A DNA stretch of 64,000 nt, taken from NCBI GenBank assembly GCA_945897755.1, contig CAMDGH010000001.1, positions 1-64,000 of the forward strand, in the 5' to 3' direction. This document shows, piece after piece, positions 52,686-61,954 of this stretch (positions within the stretch are counted from its first letter, which is position 1; every line of letters begins with the position of its first letter). A program made the translations under genes and the position numbers. Below the pieces are notes generated by a model that searched no databases, was not told where the DNA came from, and saw only the letters and a program-made list of their open reading frames with translations. This DNA comes from Chryseobacterium gleum (GTDB lineage Bacteria > Bacteroidota > Bacteroidia > Flavobacteriales_D > Crocinitomicaceae).

Positions 52686-54128
52686 TTAGTTTACAAATTC
52701 GCCTAACAAAGTTGCTGAGGTGCAATCAGTTATTTTAATCTTAACGTAACTGCCAGGTGCTAATTTTGTTTTTTCAAATACAACTTTCGTATTTCCTGTA
52801 TTTCGTCCGCTTTGATGTTCCGTTGATTTTTTAGAGTAGCCCTCAATTAATACTTCTTGAATTTCACCAATTTTGGATCTATTTAGAGAGAGAGAATTTG
52901 CGCGCTGAATTTCAATCACTTCTTGCAATCGACTTTTTTTAATTGCTTCTGGGACATCATCTTTAAATTTTCGTTCGGCTAATGTTTTCGGACGTTCTGA
53001 ATACATATACATGTAAGCAAAGTCAAACACTACATTTTTTAAAACCAAAAGAGTGTCTTGATGTTGCTCTTCTGTTTCTCCACAAAAACCAGTAATTATA
53101 TCTGTTGAAATGGCACAGCCAGGTAAAATAGTTCTAATTGCTTTGACGCGATCCATATACCATTCCATTGTATAGCCTCTATTCATGTTGTATAGTACTT
53201 CATTATTTCCAGATTGAATAGGAAGATGTATGTGTTTACAAATGTTGTTGTAGTTCGCCATTACTTCTAACACTTCATTGGTCATGTCTTTGGGATGTGA
53301 TGTTGAAAAACGTACACGAAGTTCGGGATCGATCTCAGCGACCATTTTTAATAATTGAGCAAAGTTTATTGTTGGTAAGCTAGTATCTTTGATTTCTCCT
53401 TTGCTAGTCATATTCCAACGATAGCTATCCACATTTTGGCCCAAAAGAGTCACCTCCTTGTATCCGTTTTGGATTAGCTCAGCACATTCATCTATAATCG
53501 TTTGTGGGTCACGTGACCGTTCTCTCCCTCGTGTAAAGGGAACAACACAAAACGAGCACATGTTGTCGCAACCTCTGGTAATGCTGACAAATGAGCTCAA
53601 TCCTTTTTGATCTAAACGAACGGGACTTATATCAGCATAAGTCTCATCTCTAGAGAGTAATACATTTACTGCTTTTTGTCCGCCTTCCACGTGTTGTATT
53701 AAGAAAGGTAAATCTCGATAAGCATCAGGACCTGCAACAATGTCGACTAACTTTTCTTCTTCGAGTAAGTTCTGTTTTAATCGCTCTGCCATACAACCAA
53801 GTATTCCAACAATAAGTCCAGGTTGCCTTTTTTTTCTGTTTTTAAAATCGTTTAAACGCAGTCTAACTCTTTGTTCTGCATTTTCTCGAATAGAGCAGGT
53901 ATTTATTAGAATGATGTCGGCTTCACTTTCATCTCTGGTGGTAATAATACCTTCTTTAGAAAGAATGGAAGCAATTACTTCAGAATCTGAAAAATTCATA
54001 GCACAACCATAACTTTCTAAAAATAGTTTTTTCCCTGTCTTTAGTTCGCCTGGCAAAACCATAGTGGCTTCTCCTTGTCTAGTTTCGTCGATTACTTTAG
54101 CTTTGTTTTCTTCGAAATGATTCATCAT
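52686..54128 (-). CDS. miaB: tRNA-2-methylthio-N6-dimethylallyladenosine synthase MiaB
   Basis: 480 aa; [45 protein letters not shown]. Confidence 0.96.
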   Translation of the reverse strand: MMNHFEENKAKVIDETRQGEATMVLPGELKTGKKLFLESYGCAMNFSDSEVIASILSKEGIITTRDESEADIILINTCSIRENAEQRVRLRLNDFKNRKKRQPGLIVGILGCMAERLKQNLLEEEKLVDIVAGPDAYRDLPFLIQHVEGGQKAVNVLLSRDETYADISPVRLDQKGLSSFVSITRGCDNMCSFCVVPFTRGRERSRDPQTIIDECAELIQNGYKEVTLLGQNVDSYRWNMTSKGEIKDTSLPTINFAQLLKMVAEIDPELRVRFSTSHPKDMTNEVLEVMANYNNICKHIHLPIQSGNNEVLYNMNRGYTMEWYMDRVKAIRTILPGCAISTDIITGFCGETEEQHQDTLLVLKNVVFDFAYMYMYSERPKTLAERKFKDDVPEAIKKSRLQEVIEIQRANSLSLNRSKIGEIQEVLIEGYSKKSTEHQSGRNTGNTKVVFEKTKLAPGSYVKIKITDCTSATLLGEFVN

Positions 54129-54390
54129 GTTTTTTTTTCAAATTTAATTAAAAAAAACTTAAAAGTGACAAAATGGCAGAAATTATCAATCTGAATTAAC
54201 TTTTATTTGCTTTTAAAAGTTGTATGAAAATGGTTTATTATTATTATTTTACATGCGCTTAATCCAATGTTTTAGGGATGGTAAATTAGGTTTTTTTTAC
54301 CGATTTTTTTTAAGCTATTAAATGCTAGGTTTGTTTTTTGAAAATAAATAGAGTTAATTTGTAGCGAACATAATCTCAAATTCAATTTAA

Positions 54391-56793
54391 ATGGCTAAAA
54401 ATTTAGTAATCGTTGAGTCCCCCGCAAAGGCAAAAACAATAGAAGGATACTTAGGGAAAGATTTTGTTGTAAAATCAAGTTATGGCCATGTTAGAGATTT
54501 GGCATCTAAGGGTATAGCGATTGAAATTGAGAATAATTTTCATCCTAATTATGAAGTTTCACCAGATAAAAAAACAGTTGTATCTGACTTGAAAAAATGC
54601 ACAAAGGATGCGGATGTTGTTTGGTTAGCTACTGATGAGGATCGTGAAGGTGAAGCTATTTCTTGGCATTTATATGAGACTTTAAACCTCTCTAAAAAAG
54701 TCACTAAACGAATTACTTTCAATGAAATTACTAAAACAGCTATTTTAAAAGCCATTGATAACCCAAGGGAAATAGACTTACATTTAGTAGATGCGCAACA
54801 GGCAAGAAGAGTTTTAGATAGATTAGTTGGATTTGAGCTTTCTCCAGTGCTTTGGAAAAAAGTTCGTCCAAGCCTCTCTGCAGGTAGAGTTCAATCTGTT
54901 GCAGTGAGATTAATTGTTGAAAGAGAAAAAGAGATTAGAGCGTTTAATACGGAAACTTTTTTTAAAATACAGGGTGTTTTCGGAAAGGGGCTAGATAAAA
55001 TAAAAGCTGATATTACTCGAAATATAGGAACAATTGAAGAAGTTCATAGTTTGTTAAATGAATTTAAAAACATTGATTTTAAGGTCTTGGATGTTCAAAC
55101 TAAACCTGCAATAAAATCTCCATCTGCTCCATTTACAACTTCTACTCTACAACAAGAAGCAAGTTTAAAGTTGGGTTTTTCGGTTTCACGCACAATGACA
55201 GTAGCTCAAAAATTGTATGAAGCTGGAAAGATAACGTATATGAGGACCGATTCGGTTAACTTCTCCGAAACGGCAATGAATGCTGCTAAGTCAGAGATTT
55301 CTCGTTCTTATGGGGACCTATATTCAAATCCAACAAAGTATAAAACGAAAAGTTCAGGTGCTCAAGAAGCCCATGAAGCAATTCGTCCAACTGATTTTGG
55401 AGTACATTTTACTACAGGTGAATCGGATGAGGTGAAGTTGTACGACTTGATTTGGAAAAGATCTATTTCTTCACAAATGAGTAATGCTAAATTAGAAAGA
55501 ACGACGATTAAAATAGGAGACCCTTCTCTTACGGACGTATTTAGCGCAAAAGGGGAGGTAATTAAGTTTGATGGGTTTTTAAAAGTATATCTCGCGGCTT
55601 CACTGGATGAAGAAGAGGATGAAAATTCAGATATTCTTCCTGAAGTGATTGAAGGTGAAAGCTTAAGTCGTACTTTGATTAAAGCAACTCAACGATTTTC
55701 TAGGGCTGCTCCTCGGTACGTGGAGGCCTCTCTTGTTAAAAAACTAGAAGAGTTAGGTATTGGAAGGCCTTCTACTTACGCCCCAACGATTTCTACAATT
55801 CAAAAACGTGGTTATGTTGAAAAAAATGAACGCGAAGGAGAAGAAAGAGCATTTATCGTGGTTGAACTAGTAAAACAAGATATTAAACAAGAACTGAAGA
55901 CTGAAATTACGGGAAAAGAAAAAAATAAATTATTTCCTACCGATATAGGAATTGTGGTAACTGATTTTTTATGTGCACATTTTGATCGTATCATGGATTA
56001 TCATTTTACTGCTAAGGTGGAAGAACAATTTGATGAAATAGCTCAAGGTTCAATTGTTTGGACTAATATGCTTCAGGATTTTTATACTCCTTTCCATAAT
56101 AATGTAACTAATACGCTAGAACATTCAGACAGAGCAACAGGTGAAAGAGAACTGGGCATGCATCCAGAAAGCGGTAAAAAAATCATTGTTCGGATTGGTC
56201 GTTTTGGTCCAATGGTTCAAATTGGAGATGAAAAAGTTGATGGAGAAAAGCCCCAATTTGCCTCGCTTAGATCAGGTCAAAATTTAGACAATATGACCAT
56301 AGAGTCTGCTTTAGAGCTGTTTAAGTTACCAAGAGACTTAGGTTTTTTTGAAGATCTACCTTTGAAGGCTAATGTTGGGCGCTTTGGTCCTTACCTTCAA
56401 CATGGAAAAGCGTTTATTTCGCTTAAAAAAGAAGATGATCCAATGACTGTATCACTTGATCGGGCTAGTGAGTTGATTATTCAAAAAAGAGAAGATGACA
56501 TTGCTAAAGTGTTAAAAGTATTTCCTGAGCAAGAAGACATGCAAATTCTAAATGGTCGTTGGGGAGCTTATTTAAAAGTAGGGAAAGACAATGTTAAATT
56601 ACCGAAAAAAGATGCTTGGGAATTACTAACTTATGAAGAATGTTGTCAGTTACATAAAAATCAACCAGCCCAAAAAAAAGGCAGTAGGTTTACTAAAAAG
56701 ACTGCTGAAATAGTAAAAGACACCCCTAAAAAAGCAGTTAAAAAAGCAGTTAAAAAACCAGCAGCTAAAAAACCAGCGGCTAAAAAAAAGTAA
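54391..56793 (+). CDS. topA: DNA topoisomerase I
   Basis: 800 aa; NLVIVESPAKAKTIEGYLGKDFVVKSSYGHVRDL, MRTDSVNFS, Lys/Ala/Pro-rich tail. Confidence 0.98.
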   Translation: MAKNLVIVESPAKAKTIEGYLGKDFVVKSSYGHVRDLASKGIAIEIENNFHPNYEVSPDKKTVVSDLKKCTKDADVVWLATDEDREGEAISWHLYETLNLSKKVTKRITFNEITKTAILKAIDNPREIDLHLVDAQQARRVLDRLVGFELSPVLWKKVRPSLSAGRVQSVAVRLIVEREKEIRAFNTETFFKIQGVFGKGLDKIKADITRNIGTIEEVHSLLNEFKNIDFKVLDVQTKPAIKSPSAPFTTSTLQQEASLKLGFSVSRTMTVAQKLYEAGKITYMRTDSVNFSETAMNAAKSEISRSYGDLYSNPTKYKTKSSGAQEAHEAIRPTDFGVHFTTGESDEVKLYDLIWKRSISSQMSNAKLERTTIKIGDPSLTDVFSAKGEVIKFDGFLKVYLAASLDEEEDENSDILPEVIEGESLSRTLIKATQRFSRAAPRYVEASLVKKLEELGIGRPSTYAPTISTIQKRGYVEKNEREGEERAFIVVELVKQDIKQELKTEITGKEKNKLFPTDIGIVVTDFLCAHFDRIMDYHFTAKVEEQFDEIAQGSIVWTNMLQDFYTPFHNNVTNTLEHSDRATGERELGMHPESGKKIIVRIGRFGPMVQIGDEKVDGEKPQFASLRSGQNLDNMTIESALELFKLPRDLGFFEDLPLKANVGRFGPYLQHGKAFISLKKEDDPMTVSLDRASELIIQKREDDIAKVLKVFPEQEDMQILNGRWGAYLKVGKDNVKLPKKDAWELLTYEECCQLHKNQPAQKKGSRFTKKTAEIVKDTPKKAVKKAVKKPAAKKPAAKKK

Positions 56794-56873
56794 TTTAAAA
56801 ATAAATAAAACTTAATTTGGGTTCTGATTTTTTTATTGATTTCAACTCGTTTTATATGTTAATACATTAATTT

Positions 56874-58034
56874 ATGAATGCAAGTGATATTTCATTTTAT
56901 TTTCAGCCAGTTGAAAATATAAGTTTTATTGAAGGTGCGCTTTCAAACGAAATCAGTATTCATAAAGAAAATGATTTTCCAGAATTGGAAAGAAATTCGA
57001 TTGCATTGATTTATTGTCCGGAGTTTAGAGGTTATGAAGAAATATCCGAAAAATTGTTTGATGATGGTTTTAGATATCACTTCTATTCTTTATTTGCTGG
57101 GGTAAATTGGACTCGAAAAATCCTCGATTTAGGAAATATTATTATAGGTAAATCACTAGAAGATTCTCAGTATGCTGTTGTTCAGGTAGTTTCTGTGTTA
57201 GTAAAGCGAGATATTATCCCGATTATCATTGGGGGAACGCAAGACCTTATAAACTCAATTTACAGAGGCTATGAAGATTTAGAACAATCGGTTAATGTTG
57301 TATCGATAGATTCTAAAATCGATATGGGGTCAACAGATTCTCCTATTGAGAAGGATGGCTTTTTAAGTCAATTACTTACGCAATTACCGTGTCATTTGTT
57401 TAATTACAGCGTTATTGGACTTCAATTCCCGTATGTAAAAAAATCAGAATTAGAATTGTTTGACAGATTGTATTTTGACTATCTACGTTTGGGAGAGTTA
57501 AACCATGATATTAAACGGACCGAGCCTTTATTACGTAATTCAGATATCGTTTCTATCGATCTTCAGTCGCTAAAGTGTACCGATTTCAAAGGCGACTACT
57601 ACCATTCACCAAATGGATTTTATAGTGAACAGTTATGCCAGATTGCTAAATATGCTGGGATTAGTGATAAGCTTTCTTCATTTTCAATTCTTAATTTTAT
57701 TCCTGGAAATCTAAATTTAGTCTCTCACGCATTAGTTGCAGAATTAATTTGGTATTTTATAGATGGTGTTTCAGAACGAATTGGTGATTTTCCTAAGTGC
57801 TCAAAAAAAGACTATACAAAGTTTATTGTTCAAATGAATCAGTTTGATCACGATATTGTTTTTTATAAAAGCAATAAGTCAGAAAGGTGGTGGATGGAGG
57901 TGCCATATCAAGGAGATAATGAGAATAAGTATCTTAGACATCATTTAGTACCTTGTAATTATGAAGATTATTTAAATGCTGCTGAGAACGAAATGCCTGA
58001 TTTATGGTGGAAAACGTATCAAAAATTAAAATAA
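56874..58034 (+). CDS. Arginase/formimidoylglutamase-fold protein with degenerate metal site
   Basis: 386 aa; IIPIIIGGTQDL, VVSIDSKIDMG and SDIVSIDLQSLKCTD align by eye with arginase motifs GGDHS, DAHAD and SxDxDxxDP. Confidence 0.75.
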   Translation: MNASDISFYFQPVENISFIEGALSNEISIHKENDFPELERNSIALIYCPEFRGYEEISEKLFDDGFRYHFYSLFAGVNWTRKILDLGNIIIGKSLEDSQYAVVQVVSVLVKRDIIPIIIGGTQDLINSIYRGYEDLEQSVNVVSIDSKIDMGSTDSPIEKDGFLSQLLTQLPCHLFNYSVIGLQFPYVKKSELELFDRLYFDYLRLGELNHDIKRTEPLLRNSDIVSIDLQSLKCTDFKGDYYHSPNGFYSEQLCQIAKYAGISDKLSSFSILNFIPGNLNLVSHALVAELIWYFIDGVSERIGDFPKCSKKDYTKFIVQMNQFDHDIVFYKSNKSERWWMEVPYQGDNENKYLRHHLVPCNYEDYLNAAENEMPDLWWKTYQKLK

Positions 58035-58121
58035 ATCCAAAATAGATAACTTTTTAATGATTTTATCGTATTGTAATAATTAGTATTTTAGCAAATCAGT
58101 GAGCTGTTGCTCCTACATGTC

Positions 58122-59054
58122 ATGAAGAGATTAGTCTTGTCTATAATTATGTTTGTTCATTGCTGTGCTTTTGCACAACAGGAAAAATTATTGACTCATT
58201 TTATGTATGATAAAATAAGTATTAATCCTGCTTCAACTGGAGTTGAAGATGCCATTAATGCTACTATGCTATACAGAAATCAATGGGATAAGATATCTGG
58301 CGCTCCAAATTCAGCATTGTTTAATATAGAAACTAACTTAAATAAGATTTCGTTAGCGAAACGAAATTTAATAGGCGGTATTGGTTTTTCATTTTACCAT
58401 GATCAAATTGGATTTACCAAGCAAAATAATGTGATTTTTAATTATAGTTATCCCTTTCAAATTGGTGAATTAGGTTTTATTCACGTTGGCTTAGGGCTTG
58501 GATTAGTAAATTTAAGTATAAATCCTGACTGGATTCCTCCCACTACGATGAATGACCCTTTACTCACTAAACCTGCTTCCGGAACTAATCTAGATGCAAA
58601 CCTAGGGGTATACTGGAAAAGTTTTAAAGGGTTTTATGCTGGCTTTTCTTCAACACATGTAAATCAGCCGATTATTAAATCGATCAATTTTACGAACAAA
58701 CGTCATTATTTTTTAACTACCGGATATCGTTTTTCTAATTTAATCGCACCCGCTCAGGATATTGATTTGCAGTTTTTAATGAGGTCAGATTTAATTAAAA
58801 TTTCTGCTGATTTTAATGCCCGTTACTTCTTTAAATCTTTGTTTTATCTAGGATTAACCTACAGAACAACAGAATCTATCTCATTTATGGCGGGGTTCTA
58901 TCCGGTAAAACACCTAACTTTTAGTTATTCATATGATATTACCACAAATGGCCTAAACACGGTCTCTAGAGGGTCTCATGAATTGGTGATGAGATACTCT
59001 TATACGATACCTGATCCTCCTTTAGAAAAAACAAAACATCCTAGATGGTTGTAA
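58122..59054 (+). CDS. PorP/SprF family type IX secretion system membrane protein
   Basis: QQEKLLTHFMYDKISINPASTGVEDAINATMLYRNQWDKISGAPNSALFNIETNL; directly upstream of gldK. ATG at 58122 preferred over the ORF-track TTG at 58107. Confidence 0.9.
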   Translation: MKRLVLSIIMFVHCCAFAQQEKLLTHFMYDKISINPASTGVEDAINATMLYRNQWDKISGAPNSALFNIETNLNKISLAKRNLIGGIGFSFYHDQIGFTKQNNVIFNYSYPFQIGELGFIHVGLGLGLVNLSINPDWIPPTTMNDPLLTKPASGTNLDANLGVYWKSFKGFYAGFSSTHVNQPIIKSINFTNKRHYFLTTGYRFSNLIAPAQDIDLQFLMRSDLIKISADFNARYFFKSLFYLGLTYRTTESISFMAGFYPVKHLTFSYSYDITTNGLNTVSRGSHELVMRYSYTIPDPPLEKTKHPRWL

Positions 59055-59168
59055 ATTAAAAAAAAATAACGAAATTTGTAACAAAATTTTAAAAGTCTCG
59101 TTATATCATTAAATAGATTTGAACATTTAGATCGTTTAAATGAAATTCGAAACTTAAAAGCAAGCAAA

Positions 59169-61016
59169 ATGAAAAAAGTATTCTTATTTGGTGTTATTGC
59201 TCTCGTGCTTTATGCATGTAGTACTGGTCAATCTGGAAATTTAACCGGAGTGTTAGGTCGGCCTACTTATCAGCCAGAAGTTCCTTTAGGTATGGTTTAT
59301 ATCAAAGGAGGTGGCTTTACGCTTGGAGAAAGTGATCAGGACATTACTTTTCAGCAACAATCGAGGGCTCGGACTGTTTCAATTTCAGCTTTCTATATGG
59401 ATGCTACTGAAATTACGAACAATGAGTATCGTCAGTTTGTGTATCATGTGCAAGACTCTTTATCTAGAGAAAGGATTTTCTTGGGCTTATTAGATGGACT
59501 AACAATTAGTTCAGGTGAAGAGGGTGAAGGAGATGCAGAAGCTGAAGGTGGGACAGAGTCTAAGTACGATCAAATTACTAAGTATAAAAATCCAAAAAAA
59601 GAAACTGAAGAAGAGCCAGCTGAAGGTGAAGAAGGAGCTAGCAATAATCACGAGTCATCTATTAAGAAAGAAGAAAGAACTGCTTACACACGTGCTTTTA
59701 TTGGAATAGACGAAGATGAAGAATATTACGACGATATTGAACGTGGATTTATTAAAGTAGATGATCCTTTTTTAATTGCCAATTCAAAAAATGTTAAAAA
59801 TAGATACAAATGGAACTACGATCAAACATTTAGTTACGACGATAAAGCAGTTGTACCTTTGTTAAGCGATTTATATTTACCTCCAAATGAAAGGTTTTAT
59901 AATCAAAGACAAATAGATACACGTAAGTTAATGTTCCGTTATTGGTGGCTTGACACTCGTGAAGCAGCTGTAAAAGGAACGATTGAGTTGATTCCTAATG
60001 GTCATGATTGGGATTTAGATTCTAAGTCTGCTAAACTTGATGTTGATCAACAAGATAGCTATATCAAGGAACAAGGAAGAGAACAGGGTGCTCACCGTAA
60101 ACTAGTTATTGATGAAAAGCATCCAAGAAACAAAATTTTGTATACTGGAGATACATCAGGTCTTGACTTAGATTTAGGTCATATCAATAAAAAAGGTCAA
60201 AATAATGCTATTAGAGGTCATGTCGATCGAGAACGATTTATCATAGAAGAGGTAATTAATGTTTATCCTGATACATTGTGCTGGGTTAGAGATTTTACGT
60301 ATTCATTCAATGACCCAATGACCAACATGTATTTTTCTCATCCGGCATATGATAATTATCCCTTAGTTGGTGTAACTTGGCAACAAGCAAAAGCGTTTAG
60401 TGTATGGAGAACTCAATTATTAAATAATTGGGCGACTTCTCAAGAGATGTTGTATTATAATGATTTTAGATTGCCTTCTGAAGCTGAATGGGAAAGAGCA
60501 GCTCGTGGAGATTTGGCTTTACAGCCATATCCTTGGGGCGGTCCTTACATAAGAAATGCTTATGGTTGTTTCATGGCAAATTTTAAACCAATGAGAGGAA
60601 GGTATTTTGAAGATGGAGGTTTTTATACTGTAAAAGTACATTCTTATTCACCTAATAATTTCGGATTGTATTGTATGGCGGGTAATGTTGCAGAGTGGTG
60701 TGAAACTGCTTACGATGAGTCAGCATATGAATTTTATGCAGATGTTAATCCTGAACATAGATACGATGCTAAAGATTGGGATCTTCCTAGATTCAAACAA
60801 AAGGTTGTGAGAGGAGGTTCTTGGAAAGATATTGCTTATTATTGTACAACTTATGCGCGTAACTATGAGTATCAAGATACTGCAAAGTCATATATTGGAT
60901 TTCGAAATGTAATGAATCACCTTGGTAGAGGTTCAGAATATCCTAGAACGAGTGAAGGATATGATTTTTCAAGAGATTCGAACGAAGAAGCTGAAAACGA
61001 AATAGAATTAAGATAA
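59169..61016 (+). CDS. gldK: Gliding motility / T9SS lipoprotein GldK (PorK)
   Basis: 615 aa; lipobox LYACSTG; FGE-sulfatase-like domain (MDATEITNNEYRQFV, RLPSEAEWERAARG, VVRGGSWKDIAYYC); followed by gldL/gldM. Confidence 0.94.
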   Translation: MKKVFLFGVIALVLYACSTGQSGNLTGVLGRPTYQPEVPLGMVYIKGGGFTLGESDQDITFQQQSRARTVSISAFYMDATEITNNEYRQFVYHVQDSLSRERIFLGLLDGLTISSGEEGEGDAEAEGGTESKYDQITKYKNPKKETEEEPAEGEEGASNNHESSIKKEERTAYTRAFIGIDEDEEYYDDIERGFIKVDDPFLIANSKNVKNRYKWNYDQTFSYDDKAVVPLLSDLYLPPNERFYNQRQIDTRKLMFRYWWLDTREAAVKGTIELIPNGHDWDLDSKSAKLDVDQQDSYIKEQGREQGAHRKLVIDEKHPRNKILYTGDTSGLDLDLGHINKKGQNNAIRGHVDRERFIIEEVINVYPDTLCWVRDFTYSFNDPMTNMYFSHPAYDNYPLVGVTWQQAKAFSVWRTQLLNNWATSQEMLYYNDFRLPSEAEWERAARGDLALQPYPWGGPYIRNAYGCFMANFKPMRGRYFEDGGFYTVKVHSYSPNNFGLYCMAGNVAEWCETAYDESAYEFYADVNPEHRYDAKDWDLPRFKQKVVRGGSWKDIAYYCTTYARNYEYQDTAKSYIGFRNVMNHLGRGSEYPRTSEGYDFSRDSNEEAENEIELR

Positions 61017-61017
61017 A

Positions 61018-61050
61018 ATAAATAAAAATAAAAATAAAAATAAAAATAAA
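61018..61050 (+). repeat. Short tandem repeat (ATAAAA)n between gldK and gldL
   Basis: aataaataaaaataaaaataaaaataaaaataaa starting just after the gldK stop. Confidence 0.9.
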
Positions 61051-61076
61051 TTATTTAACAACTAAAAATAAATATC

Positions 61077-61922
61077 ATGAGTAGTAGTAAAGAAATGAAG
61101 ATTTTTGGAATGGTTCCAGGTAGTTTAAAATGGAAAACGTTCATGAAGTATTTTTATGGTTATGGGGCAGCAGTAGTAATCTTAGGTGCTTTATTTAAAA
61201 TTATGCACTGGCCTGGTGCATCTGTGATGCTTGTGACTGGTTTGCTTGTTGAGGTAGCTATTTTCGTTATGTCATCATTTGAACCTTTACCTCATGATTA
61301 TCACTGGGATTTGGTTTATCCAGAATTAGGTCATGTTCAGGAGGCTAGCGCTGGTGAGGAAGATCATTCTACTGACGATCATAAAAAAGTTAGTAGTATT
61401 CCAATTACAGAGCAATTAGATAATATGCTTCAAGAAGCTAAAATTGATTCTGAACTATTAGAAAGTTTAGCTTCAGGAATGAGGAATTTAGGTGAAAATG
61501 CTAAATCGTTAGAAGGAATTACTTCCGCTGTATCAGCAACAGATTCTTATGTTTCAAGTTTGCAAAAAGCTTCGGATAAAGTTTCGTCTTTATCTGATGC
61601 TTATGAAAAAGCTTCTTTATCCATTTCAGGAATTACTTCTGATACTCAAGGTGGTGAATCTTTTGGAGAACAAATGATTAAAGTTTCTCAAAATTTAGCA
61701 GCTTTGAATAATGTTTATGAATTACAATTGAAGGGCTCTTCTGCTCATTTAGAATCAACTCAAAAGTTTCAATCTCAAGTAACTGAAATGATGAAAAATC
61801 TTTCTGATTCTGCTGAAGATACGCGTTTATACAAAGAAAACATGTCAGTTTTAACTAGAAACTTATCAGATTTGAATAATGTTTATGGTAATATGTTGAA
61901 AGCAATGAATGTAAATAGGTAA
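61077..61922 (+). CDS. gldL: Gliding motility / T9SS protein GldL (PorL)
   Basis: 281 aa; two N-terminal TMs: FMKYFYGYGAAVVILGALFKIMHWPGASVMLVTGLLVEVAIFVMSSFEP. Confidence 0.95.
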   Translation: MSSSKEMKIFGMVPGSLKWKTFMKYFYGYGAAVVILGALFKIMHWPGASVMLVTGLLVEVAIFVMSSFEPLPHDYHWDLVYPELGHVQEASAGEEDHSTDDHKKVSSIPITEQLDNMLQEAKIDSELLESLASGMRNLGENAKSLEGITSAVSATDSYVSSLQKASDKVSSLSDAYEKASLSISGITSDTQGGESFGEQMIKVSQNLAALNNVYELQLKGSSAHLESTQKFQSQVTEMMKNLSDSAEDTRLYKENMSVLTRNLSDLNNVYGNMLKAMNVNR

Positions 61923-61954
61923 TATTTTTTTTATAAACTTTAATTTTTATACTC

